From positions 186,001 through 250,000 of the forward strand of contig NZ_JOID01000008.1 of the NCBI RefSeq assembly GCF_000719865.1: DNA of 64,000 nucleotides. The letters run 5' to 3'. This DNA is from Streptomyces albus subsp. albus (GTDB lineage Bacteria > Actinomycetota > Actinomycetes > Streptomycetales > Streptomycetaceae). Each line of letters opens with the position of its first letter. Position 1 is the first letter of the stretch. The notes beneath the pieces were generated by a model. The model was not told the DNA's origin, ran no database searches, and saw only the letters and a list, made by a program, of their open reading frames with translations. Below, in pieces: positions 9,092 to 16,082 of the stretch. Both the position numbers and the translations under genes were made by a program.

Positions 9092-10191
9092 GTGAACGAC
9101 GCAGAGGACTGGGCCGTGGGCTGGGCGCCCTGATCCCCGCCGCGCCTCAGGGGGGAGACCAGCCGGTTCCGGCGGTCGCCCAGGGAGGGGCCACCTCTCC
9201 CACGGCGGTCCCCGTCCTCGCCCCGGAGCGCGGTGTGGCGGCGGCCAGGGTTGCCACGCTTCCCCAGAACGGCGCGGACCAGAGTACAGAGGACGTCCCT
9301 GCGGCGACCGAGCCGGTGTACGAGCAGCCGACCGGCGCACATTTCGCGGAGCTGCCACTGGACTCGATCACCCCGAACCCGCGCCAACCCCGGGAAGTCT
9401 TCGACGAGGACGCCCTGGCGGAGCTGGTGACGTCCATCCAGGAGGTCGGGCTTCTCCAGCCCGTCGTGGTGCGGCAGTTGGCTCCGGAGCGCTACGAGCT
9501 CATCATGGGAGAGCGCCGGTGGCGTGCCTGCCGTGAGGCCGGCCTGGAGCGGATTCCGGCGATCGTCCGGGCCACCGAGGACGAGAAGCTCCTACTCGAC
9601 GCGCTGCTGGAGAACCTGCACCGGGCGCAGTTGAACCCCCTGGAAGAGGCGGCTGCCTACGATCAGTTGCTCAAGGACTTCGACTGCACTCACGATCAGC
9701 TGGCGGACCGTATCGGCCGGTCCCGGCCGCAGGTGTCCAATACGCTGCGGCTGCTCAAGCTCTCCACTCCGGTCCAGCGTCGCGTCGCCGCGGGGGTGCT
9801 GTCCGCAGGCCATGCGCGGGCACTCCTGTCGGTGGAGGACTCGGAGGAGCAGGATCGCCTGGCTCATCGGATCGTCGCCGAAGGGCTGTCGGTGCGTGCT
9901 GTCGAGGAGATCGTGACGCTCATGGGGTCCCGGCAGGGCAGTGCGGTGAAGCCCAAGGGGCCGCGGGCGGGAAACCGGGTGTCGCCCGCGCTCACCCAGC
10001 TGGCTTCCCGGCTCTCCGACCGCTTCGAGACCCGGGTGAAGGTCGACCTCGGGCAGAGGAAAGGCAAGATCGTCGTGGAGTTCGCCTCCATAGAGGATCT
10101 GGAGCGGATCCTGGGGACGCTCGCTCCGGGAGAGGACCGGGTTCTGGATCTCGGGCCGGAGGGAGAAGCCGGGAGCGGCGAGGACAAGTGA
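9088..10191 (+). CDS. parB: Chromosome-partitioning protein ParB
   Basis: ParB binds parS and spreads as a CTP-dependent sliding clamp. The 367 residues begin [16 protein letters not shown], a ParA-interacting motif, followed by a variable linker to about 85. Then come the ParB/CTPase box ([28 protein letters not shown]), the helix-turn-helix around [17 protein letters not shown] (about 210), and a C-terminal dimer domain. The start is the GTG at 9088 overlapping the parA stop. The many perfect cognate sites in this window support function. Confidence 0.96.
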   Translation: MSERRRGLGRGLGALIPAAPQGGDQPVPAVAQGGATSPTAVPVLAPERGVAAARVATLPQNGADQSTEDVPAATEPVYEQPTGAHFAELPLDSITPNPRQPREVFDEDALAELVTSIQEVGLLQPVVVRQLAPERYELIMGERRWRACREAGLERIPAIVRATEDEKLLLDALLENLHRAQLNPLEEAAAYDQLLKDFDCTHDQLADRIGRSRPQVSNTLRLLKLSTPVQRRVAAGVLSAGHARALLSVEDSEEQDRLAHRIVAEGLSVRAVEEIVTLMGSRQGSAVKPKGPRAGNRVSPALTQLASRLSDRFETRVKVDLGQRKGKIVVEFASIEDLERILGTLAPGEDRVLDLGPEGEAGSGEDK

Positions 10192-10203
10192 GCTGAGGCA
10201 CGG

Positions 10204-10230
10204 GGCGGGTCACGCGGGTCGTGACCCGCC
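10204..10230 (+). terminator. Terminator after parB
   Basis: A perfect 11-bp stem (10204-10214 with 10220-10230), 5-nt loop, followed by CTTTG, 12 nt past the parB stop. Confidence 0.85.
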
Positions 10231-10384
10231 CTTTGCTCTGCCTTCGCTTCGGAGCGGTGCCGGCTGGATACGATGCCCGGAGGACATGGCGGCGTTTCGT
10301 CCCGATCCCCGCGGAGAGCGAGCAGGCCTGCTGTGAGCCGCCCTTGCATTGGTGGAACAGGAGCGAGAGTAGGGAGCAGGCTTC

Positions 10385-11002
10385 ATGGGGCGTCGGCTCG
10401 TACCGCTCACCTTGGACAACCTTCCCGACGTTCCCAAGCGCTGCCGCACCTGCGTCTTCTGGGAGCTGGATCCGGTCAGTGGTGAGGCCGCGATGCAAGC
10501 GGGCAGGCCGGAACTGGAGAAGGAAGCCTGGATCTCCGGAGTGCTCTTGGAGTGGGGATCCTGCGGTCGCGTTCTCTATGTCGACGAGGTCCCGGCCGGC
10601 TTTGTCCTCTACGCACCGCCCGCCTATGTTCCGCGGTCCACGGCCTTTCCGACGAGTCCGGTCGCCGCGGACGCCGTTCAACTGATGACGGCCAGGATCA
10701 TGCCCGGTTATCAGGGTCAGGGACTGGGACGGGTGCTGGTCCAGACCGTCGCCAAAGATGTGCTGCGACGGGGCTTCAAGGCCATCGAGGCCTTCGGGGA
10801 CGCCCGCTGGACGGAGCCGGTCTGTGTTCTGCCCGCCGATCACCTCTTGGCCGTTGGCTTCAAGACCGTACGCCCGCATCCTCGGTACCCAAGGCTGAGG
10901 CTGGAGCTGAGGACGACGCTCTCGTGGAAGGAGGACGTCGAGATGGCACTGGACCGGCTGCTCGGAGCGGTACAGAAGGAGCCGGCGCTCAGACCGCTGT
11001 AG
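10385..11002 (+). CDS. GNAT-fold acetyltransferase, function unknown
   Basis: A 205-residue cytoplasmic protein with an acetyl-CoA binding motif of the GNAT type (MPGYQGQGLGRVLVQTVAKD, about 110-130). The N-terminus has an unusual conserved-looking RCRTCVFWELDP, a CxxC that could bind a metal or be redox active (inference). A GGGAGCAG ribosome site precedes the ATG. It stands alone between parB and trxA, convergent with trxA. A protein of this kind is a usual resident next to parB in Streptomyces, but I know of no assigned substrate. Confidence 0.8.
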   Translation: MGRRLVPLTLDNLPDVPKRCRTCVFWELDPVSGEAAMQAGRPELEKEAWISGVLLEWGSCGRVLYVDEVPAGFVLYAPPAYVPRSTAFPTSPVAADAVQLMTARIMPGYQGQGLGRVLVQTVAKDVLRRGFKAIEAFGDARWTEPVCVLPADHLLAVGFKTVRPHPRYPRLRLELRTTLSWKEDVEMALDRLLGAVQKEPALRPL

Positions 11003-11026
11003 CGCTTGGAACAGCAGCACAGAACC

Positions 11027-11066
11027 GGAACAGGGACCACCCTCTTCAGAGGGCGGTCCCTGTTCC
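11027..11066. terminator. Bidirectional terminator between the GNAT gene and trxA
   Basis: An 18-bp stem with one mismatch: 11027-11038 pairs with 11055-11066 and an inner 6-bp arm (11040-11045 with 11048-11053). It separates two convergent genes. Its right arm overlaps the near-parS at 11062-11075. Confidence 0.8.
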
Positions 11067-11075
11067 ACGTGAAAC
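11062..11075. other. parS: parS-like site with one mismatch
   Basis: GTTCCACGTGAAAC, one substitution (T to C at position 4) from consensus, in the gap between convergent genes and sharing bases with the terminator arm. Confidence 0.6.
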
Positions 11076-11080
11076 CTGTG

Positions 11081-11410
11081 TCAGCCGATGAAGGGTTCCA
11101 GGTCGCGCACGATCGCCGCCTTCGGCTTGGCGCCGACGATCGTCTTGGCGACTTCGCCACCCTGGTAGACGTTGAGGGTCGGGATCGACATGACGCCGTA
11201 CTTGGCGGCGGTCGCCGGATTCTCGTCGATGTTCAGCTTCACGATCTCGATCTTGTCCCCGTGCTCTGCCGCGATGGCCTCGAGGGAGGGAGCGATCTGG
11301 CGGCACGGACCGCACCAGGCGGCCCAGAAGTCCACCAGAACGGGCTTCTCGTTCTTGAGAACCTCTTCGTCGAAGTTCGCATCGGTCACATTCTTGAGGG
11401 CGCCGGCCAT
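11081..11410 (-). CDS. trxA: Thioredoxin
   Basis: A 109-residue cytoplasmic disulfide reductant, the usual thioredoxin length. The active site is WAAWCGPCRQIAP (about 29-41), and the conserved cis-Pro segment is MSIPTLNVYQGG. AGGAGATC precedes the ATG. It is 38 nt downstream of its reductase trxB on the same strand and expected to be co-transcribed from the sigma-R-type promoter. Confidence 0.97.
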   Translation of the reverse strand: MAGALKNVTDANFDEEVLKNEKPVLVDFWAAWCGPCRQIAPSLEAIAAEHGDKIEIVKLNIDENPATAAKYGVMSIPTLNVYQGGEVAKTIVGAKPKAAIVRDLEPFIG

Positions 11411-11448
11411 GGCGATCTCCTAGCTTTTACGGAAGGGAAGGGGGATGG

Positions 11449-12435
11449 TCAGACAGTGGCGGCGGCGGTCTTCTCCGGCTCCGGGGTGTGCTCAGCGGAG
11501 GTGTCGGAGAGGGCCGCGAGGTAGCGCTCGGCATCCAGGGCGGCGGAGCATCCGGTACCGGCGGCCGTGATGGCCTGGCGGTAGGTGTGGTCGACCACGT
11601 CGCCGGCGGCGAAGACACCGGGGATGTTCGTGCGGGTCGAGGGGGCGTCGACGGTGAGGTAGCCCTCGTCGTCCAGCTCCAGCTGCTCGGTGAAGAGCTC
11701 GGTGCGCGGGTCGTGACCAACGGCGATGAAGAGGCCGGTGACGGGGAGCTCGCGGGTTTCACCGGTCTTGGTGGAGCGCAGGGTCACGCCGGTGAGCTTC
11801 TGGTCACCGTGGATCTCGGCGACCTCGCTGTCGTAGGCGAACGTGATCTTCGGGTCGGCGAATGCCCGCTCCTGCATCGCCCGGGAGGCGCGCAGCGTGT
11901 CCCGGCGGTGGACGATGGTGACGGACTTGGCGAACCGGGAAAGGAAGGTCGCTTCCTCCATGGCTGTGTCGCCACCGCCGACGACGGCGATGTCCTGGTC
12001 CTTGAAGAAGAACCCGTCGCAGGTGGCACACCAGGAGACACCGCGGCCGGAGAGTTCGTCCTCGCGGGGCAGCCCGAGCTTGCGGTGCTGGGAGCCGGTG
12101 GCGACGATGACCGCGCGGGCCTTGTGGACGGTGCCGGCGGAGTCGGTGACCGTCTTGATGTCACCGGTCAGGTCGACGGCCGTGATGTCATCGGGGATGA
12201 GTTCGGCTCCGAAGCGCTCGGACTGGGCCCGCATGTTGTCCATGAGGTCGGGACCCATGATGCCGTCGCGGAAACCGGGGAAGTTCTCCACATCGGTGGT
12301 GTTCATGAGCGCGCCACCGGCAGTGACGGCGCCCTCGAAGACCAGGGGCTTCAACGAGGCACGCGCGGTGTAGAGCGCCGCGGTGTACCCCGCCGGTCCG
12401 GAGCCGATAATGATCACGTTACGGACGTCGCTCAC
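11449..12435 (-). CDS. trxB: Thioredoxin reductase (NADPH)
   Basis: A flavoenzyme that passes electrons from NADPH through FAD to thioredoxin. The 328 residues contain the FAD GxGxxG motif [19 protein letters not shown] (about 9), the redox-active [10 protein letters not shown] (CxxC, about 134), the NADPH-binding [12 protein letters not shown] (about 151) and the C-terminal FAD contact [10 protein letters not shown]. The start is the GTG at 12435 with GAGGAAG upstream; a longer frame would cross the promoter. It is followed directly by trxA. Confidence 0.96.
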   Translation of the reverse strand: MSDVRNVIIIGSGPAGYTAALYTARASLKPLVFEGAVTAGGALMNTTDVENFPGFRDGIMGPDLMDNMRAQSERFGAELIPDDITAVDLTGDIKTVTDSAGTVHKARAVIVATGSQHRKLGLPREDELSGRGVSWCATCDGFFFKDQDIAVVGGGDTAMEEATFLSRFAKSVTIVHRRDTLRASRAMQERAFADPKITFAYDSEVAEIHGDQKLTGVTLRSTKTGETRELPVTGLFIAVGHDPRTELFTEQLELDDEGYLTVDAPSTRTNIPGVFAAGDVVDHTYRQAITAAGTGCSAALDAERYLAALSDTSAEHTPEPEKTAAATV

Positions 12436-12507
12436 GGGTGTCTTCCTCGTTTCTGCCGACTGCTGTCCAGGGTCAATCGCGGGCCCGTTCCGGAGTCCCA
12501 CCCCACC

Positions 12508-12535
12508 CAACGGATCCTAGACGGCAGGCATTCCC
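12508..12535 (-). promoter_or_regulatory. Sigma-R-type promoter of trxBA
   Basis: On the minus strand GGGAAT (12530-12535) and GTTG (12508-12511) are separated by exactly 18 bp, matching the GGGAAT-N18-GTT pattern of the thiol-stress sigma factor SigR. trxBA is a known SigR target in Streptomyces coelicolor; SigR itself is not encoded in this window. Confidence 0.85.
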
Positions 12536-12563
12536 ACTGCTGCTGACCCATGACCCCCACGGG

Positions 12564-13496
12564 TCAGTGTCGGGGATAGACCCGGTTGAGGAGCACGTCG
12601 CCACGCGGCTCGGCCGTGCTGATACACGAGGAGTCGACGACGTAAGCGTCGACCTTCCGGGCATCTGCGTGGTGAGGCAGAACGACAATGTAGACCTGCT
12701 TGCCTTCGAAGGTGCTCTCTTCGGCAGCCAGTGGTTCCACCCCGGGATCAACGCCGTTCCGTATGCACGGGGGGAGCACCACATCGGCTCCCTTCAATGG
12801 CTGCGCAGGACTTGACTGGGCTCCGAGGGTGTCAGGCTCGGTGCCGGACGGTCCTTTCTCCTGGCCATCCCGGCCCCGGTCGAGGAGGCCGCGTACCTTG
12901 CTCTCCAATGTCGCGGCGCTCAGGCCCGGATGCCCGCTCCTGGTATCGGCGGCAGTCTCGCCACCGGCAACGGCCCCGCCCTCCTGGACTGATGCCATGG
13001 ATTGAACGATGGCCGCACCGCCGACCCCCAGCCCGAGGACACAGGCCACGCTGAGGGCAGCGGTCCGCCAGCGGCGTCGGTCGCCGACCTGCCGGGCGGG
13101 ACCCGTGCTGCCGCCGGCCTGGTGCGGACGGCGCCCGGCAGAGCGCCGGACTCCCGGCGAACGTTTCGACCCGGTCCCTGTTTCACGTGAAACAAGGGAC
13201 GCGGAGCCGTCCGTTTCACGTGAAACGGCGTCGGGGGTGGTCGCGGAGAGAAGAGACTCCGCGGCGATTGCCGCGTCGATCCTGCTGGCGACGTCGGCGG
13301 GCATGCGGGACGGCCCCGGCAGGGTGCCCAGGAGGTCCCGGATCTCCTCCAGGGAGACACGTACCTCCGTGCAGAGATCGCAGTCGTTGAGATGGCCGCG
13401 AACGGCTGAGGTGCGCTCCGGGGGCAGCACTCCTTCCGCGAGCGCGGAGATCTCCGCAACGTCCGGATGCTGATCCGTGTCAATCGTGGATGTCAC
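12564..13496 (-). CDS. Membrane-anchored zinc-finger-type anti-sigma factor, partner of SigM-like ECF sigma
   Basis: 310 residues: a cytoplasmic N-terminal anti-sigma domain with HLNDCDLC (HxxxCxxC, about 35-42), a Ser/Arg/Gly-rich linker, one transmembrane helix (about 147-168), and an extracytoplasmic domain with two cysteines. The gene starts at a GTG overlapping the sigma-factor stop by 4 nt, a coupling typical of sigma/anti-sigma pairs. The linker contains two perfect parS sites in frame, so it encodes VSRET twice about 11 codons apart. The order sigM, anti-sigma, trxB, trxA also occurs near the Mycobacterium tuberculosis origin. The signal it senses is unknown. Confidence 0.85.
   Translation of the reverse strand: MTSTIDTDQHPDVAEISALAEGVLPPERTSAVRGHLNDCDLCTEVRVSLEEIRDLLGTLPGPSRMPADVASRIDAAIAAESLLSATTPDAVSRETDGSASLVSRETGTGSKRSPGVRRSAGRRPHQAGGSTGPARQVGDRRRWRTAALSVACVLGLGVGGAAIVQSMASVQEGGAVAGGETAADTRSGHPGLSAATLESKVRGLLDRGRDGQEKGPSGTEPDTLGAQSSPAQPLKGADVVLPPCIRNGVDPGVEPLAAEESTFEGKQVYIVVLPHHADARKVDAYVVDSSCISTAEPRGDVLLNRVYPRH
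13180..13193. other. parS: parS site (perfect), inside anti-sigma gene, copy 1
   Basis: Exact GTTTCACGTGAAAC in the linker-coding part of the anti-sigma gene; 33 bp (centre to centre) from the next site. Confidence 0.95.
13213..13226. other. parS: parS site (perfect), inside anti-sigma gene, copy 2
   Basis: Exact GTTTCACGTGAAAC, same reading frame as copy 1, so both encode Val-Ser-Arg-Glu-Thr. Confidence 0.95.
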
Positions 13497-14182
13497 GCCC
13501 GCCTGCCTCCCTTCACGGCATCTGGATCTCGCGGTGCTGGTGCCGCCGGTGGGACGGATGTCCTCGGCGCACGGTTCCTTCCCTCATTCGAATCCCTCCT
13601 ACCGCTTTCCCCACTGCGGAGATGGGACAGCAGCGGCAGCAGGCGAGCCCGCCCACGGGCGCACCGGCTCTTGACGGTTCCGCTGGGAACGCCGAGAACC
13701 TCAGCCGCTTCTGCCACGGGGTATCCCTGCATGTCGACCAGCACCAGGGCGGCGCGCTGTTCCGGCGGGAGGGTCCCCAGCGCTCTCAGGAGTTCGCGGT
13801 GCAGATCGCCGCGTTCGGCGGGCGCGTAGGCCGATTCATGGGGTTCCAGGAGTTGCTCCAGCCGCTCGGTCTCGGCGACCGGAGACGTTCGGCGGGACGC
13901 GGTCTTGCGGGCTCGGTCCAGGCAGGCGTTGACGGTGATGCGATGCAGCCAGGTGGTGACGGCTGACTGGCCGCGGAAGGTATGTGCGGCCCGGTAGGCG
14001 GAGACGAGGGCGTCCTGAACCGCGTCAGCGGCCTCCTCGCGGTCGCCCAGGGTCCGGAGCGCCACTGCCCAGAGCCGGTCCCGGTGACGGCGGACGATCT
14101 CACCGAAGGCTTCCGGATCGCCCGCGACGTGACGCGCGAGGAGATCCTTGTCGGTCATGGAGCCGCGCATGCCGTCATCCAC
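13493..14182 (-). CDS. sigM: ECF-family RNA polymerase sigma factor, SigM-like
   Basis: A 229-residue group IV sigma factor. Region 2 (AFGEIVRRHRDRLWAVALRT through AVTTWLHRITVNACLD, about 25-95) and region 4 (LPPEQRAALVLVDMQGYPVAEAA to GTVKSRCARGRARL, about 135-180) are complete; there is no region 1.1 or 3. The GTG at 14182 has GGAGGGG 5 nt upstream. It is followed by its overlapping anti-sigma gene and preceded by the pseudokinase and murJ genes, hinting at a cell-envelope regulon (inference). The symbol follows the M. tuberculosis SigM locus, which has the same neighbours. Confidence 0.85.
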   Translation of the reverse strand: MDDGMRGSMTDKDLLARHVAGDPEAFGEIVRRHRDRLWAVALRTLGDREEAADAVQDALVSAYRAAHTFRGQSAVTTWLHRITVNACLDRARKTASRRTSPVAETERLEQLLEPHESAYAPAERGDLHRELLRALGTLPPEQRAALVLVDMQGYPVAEAAEVLGVPSGTVKSRCARGRARLLPLLSHLRSGESGRRDSNEGRNRAPRTSVPPAAPAPRDPDAVKGGRRA

Positions 14183-14219
14183 GTCGGCCCCTCCCCTCCG
14201 CTTCGGCTCCGGCTGCGAC

Positions 14220-15974
14220 TCAGCCTGTCACAGTGATCTCGGAAATGCCGCCCCGGAACTGGTTCGCCGAACCGTCATACGGCAGCTCGCTGATGTGGAT
14301 GAGTACGTACCGGGTCCGGATGGGCTTGTCGGTGCTTATCTTCAGCTCGCTGCCGGCCTTCTCCCGCTTGCTGAGGCGCTGGGAGAAGTCCTCCAGTGAG
14401 GTGGGAGCGGTGGCGGATTCCGGAGCGGCCAGCACCTGTGTCGTCTGACCACTGCGGTACATGGCGACACTGAGACCGGTCACGGTCTGCACACTGCCGA
14501 GATCGACGATGAGACCACTGCCATCCTTGCGGTTCGCGAGGTTGCCGAAGTTGGCATGGCCTTTGTAGTGGGGGGTCACCCACGCGGTGCCCGGATCACC
14601 GTCCACCGCGTTCGGGACCTTGCCGGCGGCCACGGGCGCGTCCAGCGGCGAGAACTCGGTTGTGGCCGAGATCTTCAGCGGGGTCGCCTTCTCCGTCTGC
14701 GGCTGCTTCTTCTCCGAAGCGTCGCCCTGGGCTTGGTCGGTATCCCCGGAAGGGCGTTGGTCCCTGTTCATCAGGGTGTCCGCGACCTGCCAGCTGCCGA
14801 GACCGAGTGCGGTGATCAGCAGGGCCGAGACTGTCCACTTCAGCGCCTTGCCCGTCCGGCTGTGCAGGGGAGGCGGGGGCGGCGCCGGGACGGGCCGGGC
14901 CACCGGCGGTACACCAGTCCGGAGGGAAGCCTGCGGGTAGGCGGACGGGGGCTGGTACGAACCCGGCTGGTAGGTCGGGGTGGCGAAGGAGGGCTCCGGC
15001 GGACGGATGCGGGGCAGTGCCGCGACGGCCTTGCAGAGCTCCTCCGGAGTGGTGCAGGGCTGCTCCAGCCGCAGCGGTGTGGACCCGTTGTTGACCAGGG
15101 CCCGCATCGCGATCTCCGAGAGCCCGCGGTGGACACCGGCCCGCACCTGGTCGGGGGCGATGAGGCCCGTTCCTCTGGGTAGCCCCGGTAGACCGAAGGC
15201 GTCTTCCTCGTACGGCCAGCGCTGGGTGAGGGAGGCGTACAGGAGGGCGCCGATCGCCTCGGTGTCGGTGCGCTGCGGGTGTTGCGAGCTGATGCCGCGG
15301 AGGGCGGCCATCACGGCCAGTCCCCGGATCCGGTACTGGCCGGATTCCGTGCGCAGGACGCATCCGGGGGTGAGCCTCAGATGCGCGAGACCTTCGCGGT
15401 GCGCGGCGGCCATGGCCTGGGACACCTGGGTCACGAGCTGGTAGGAGTCGTGCGGCTCCAGCGGTCCGGAGGCGAGGACGGCGGTCAGTTCGGTGGCGTC
15501 GGGCAGCCACTCGTGGACGACGTACACCAAGTCGTTCTCCTCGACGGCGTCGAGGACCTGAACGAAGCGGGGGTCGCCCAGCAGCGCGGCGGAGCGCGCG
15601 GCGGCGAGGACCGGCCGGGCGCGCGGGTGGTCGGCCGGCAGCACATGCACTCCGACCGCGCGACGGAGCTTCTCGTCCACGGCACGCCAGCTGCTGAAGC
15701 CGTCCAGACGGGTGAGGCACTCCTCCAGCCGGTAGCGCCCCGCGAGCTTGTGGCCGCTGTGCAGCTCGGGCGGTTCGACATCGGCCACGGTGGCCGGCCG
15801 CGGTCTCGCCGCGTCCCGGGAATCGGCGTCGGTGCGGGCGGCGTCCGTATCCGCCGTGCCGGTCGTGTTGTGGGCTTTCACCTCGTCGGCGTTGGCATCT
15901 TCCGCCTGAGCGGTCAGCGGGTCCTCCCCGCTGTTGTCTGCCACGTCGACGGCAGCCGTGCTCCGTTCCGCCAC
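14220..15974 (-). CDS. Membrane-anchored pseudokinase with extracytoplasmic discoidin-like domain
   Basis: 584 residues with a Ser/Thr-kinase-like fold (about 75-330) that lacks the catalytic set. The Lys strand reads VGVHVLPAD, the catalytic loop GLAHLRLTPGCVL has no HRD, and no DFG is visible (IRGLAV). A Pro-rich segment, one transmembrane helix (about residues 386-405), and an extracytoplasmic beta-sandwich-like C-terminus with VNAVDGD-type features (NAVDGDPGTAWV) follow. In mycobacteria the equivalent pseudokinase is fused to the lipid II flippase MviN/MurJ and recruits a FHA protein when phosphorylated; here it is a separate gene 108 bp after murJ. The GTG at 15974 (product MAERSTAAVDVADN) has an AGGA site. 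Confidence 0.8.
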   Translation of the reverse strand: MAERSTAAVDVADNSGEDPLTAQAEDANADEVKAHNTTGTADTDAARTDADSRDAARPRPATVADVEPPELHSGHKLAGRYRLEECLTRLDGFSSWRAVDEKLRRAVGVHVLPADHPRARPVLAAARSAALLGDPRFVQVLDAVEENDLVYVVHEWLPDATELTAVLASGPLEPHDSYQLVTQVSQAMAAAHREGLAHLRLTPGCVLRTESGQYRIRGLAVMAALRGISSQHPQRTDTEAIGALLYASLTQRWPYEEDAFGLPGLPRGTGLIAPDQVRAGVHRGLSEIAMRALVNNGSTPLRLEQPCTTPEELCKAVAALPRIRPPEPSFATPTYQPGSYQPPSAYPQASLRTGVPPVARPVPAPPPPPLHSRTGKALKWTVSALLITALGLGSWQVADTLMNRDQRPSGDTDQAQGDASEKKQPQTEKATPLKISATTEFSPLDAPVAAGKVPNAVDGDPGTAWVTPHYKGHANFGNLANRKDGSGLIVDLGSVQTVTGLSVAMYRSGQTTQVLAAPESATAPTSLEDFSQRLSKREKAGSELKISTDKPIRTRYVLIHISELPYDGSANQFRGGISEITVTG

Positions 15975-16082
15975 CGTCGTTCCTGCCTCCCCATCCGTTG
16001 CACGCCGGTCACCACAGCTAAGCAATTGTGCCCACAGTCCGTCCGTACGCACGACGTGCGGGGGCGGACGATGGTTGTGCGG

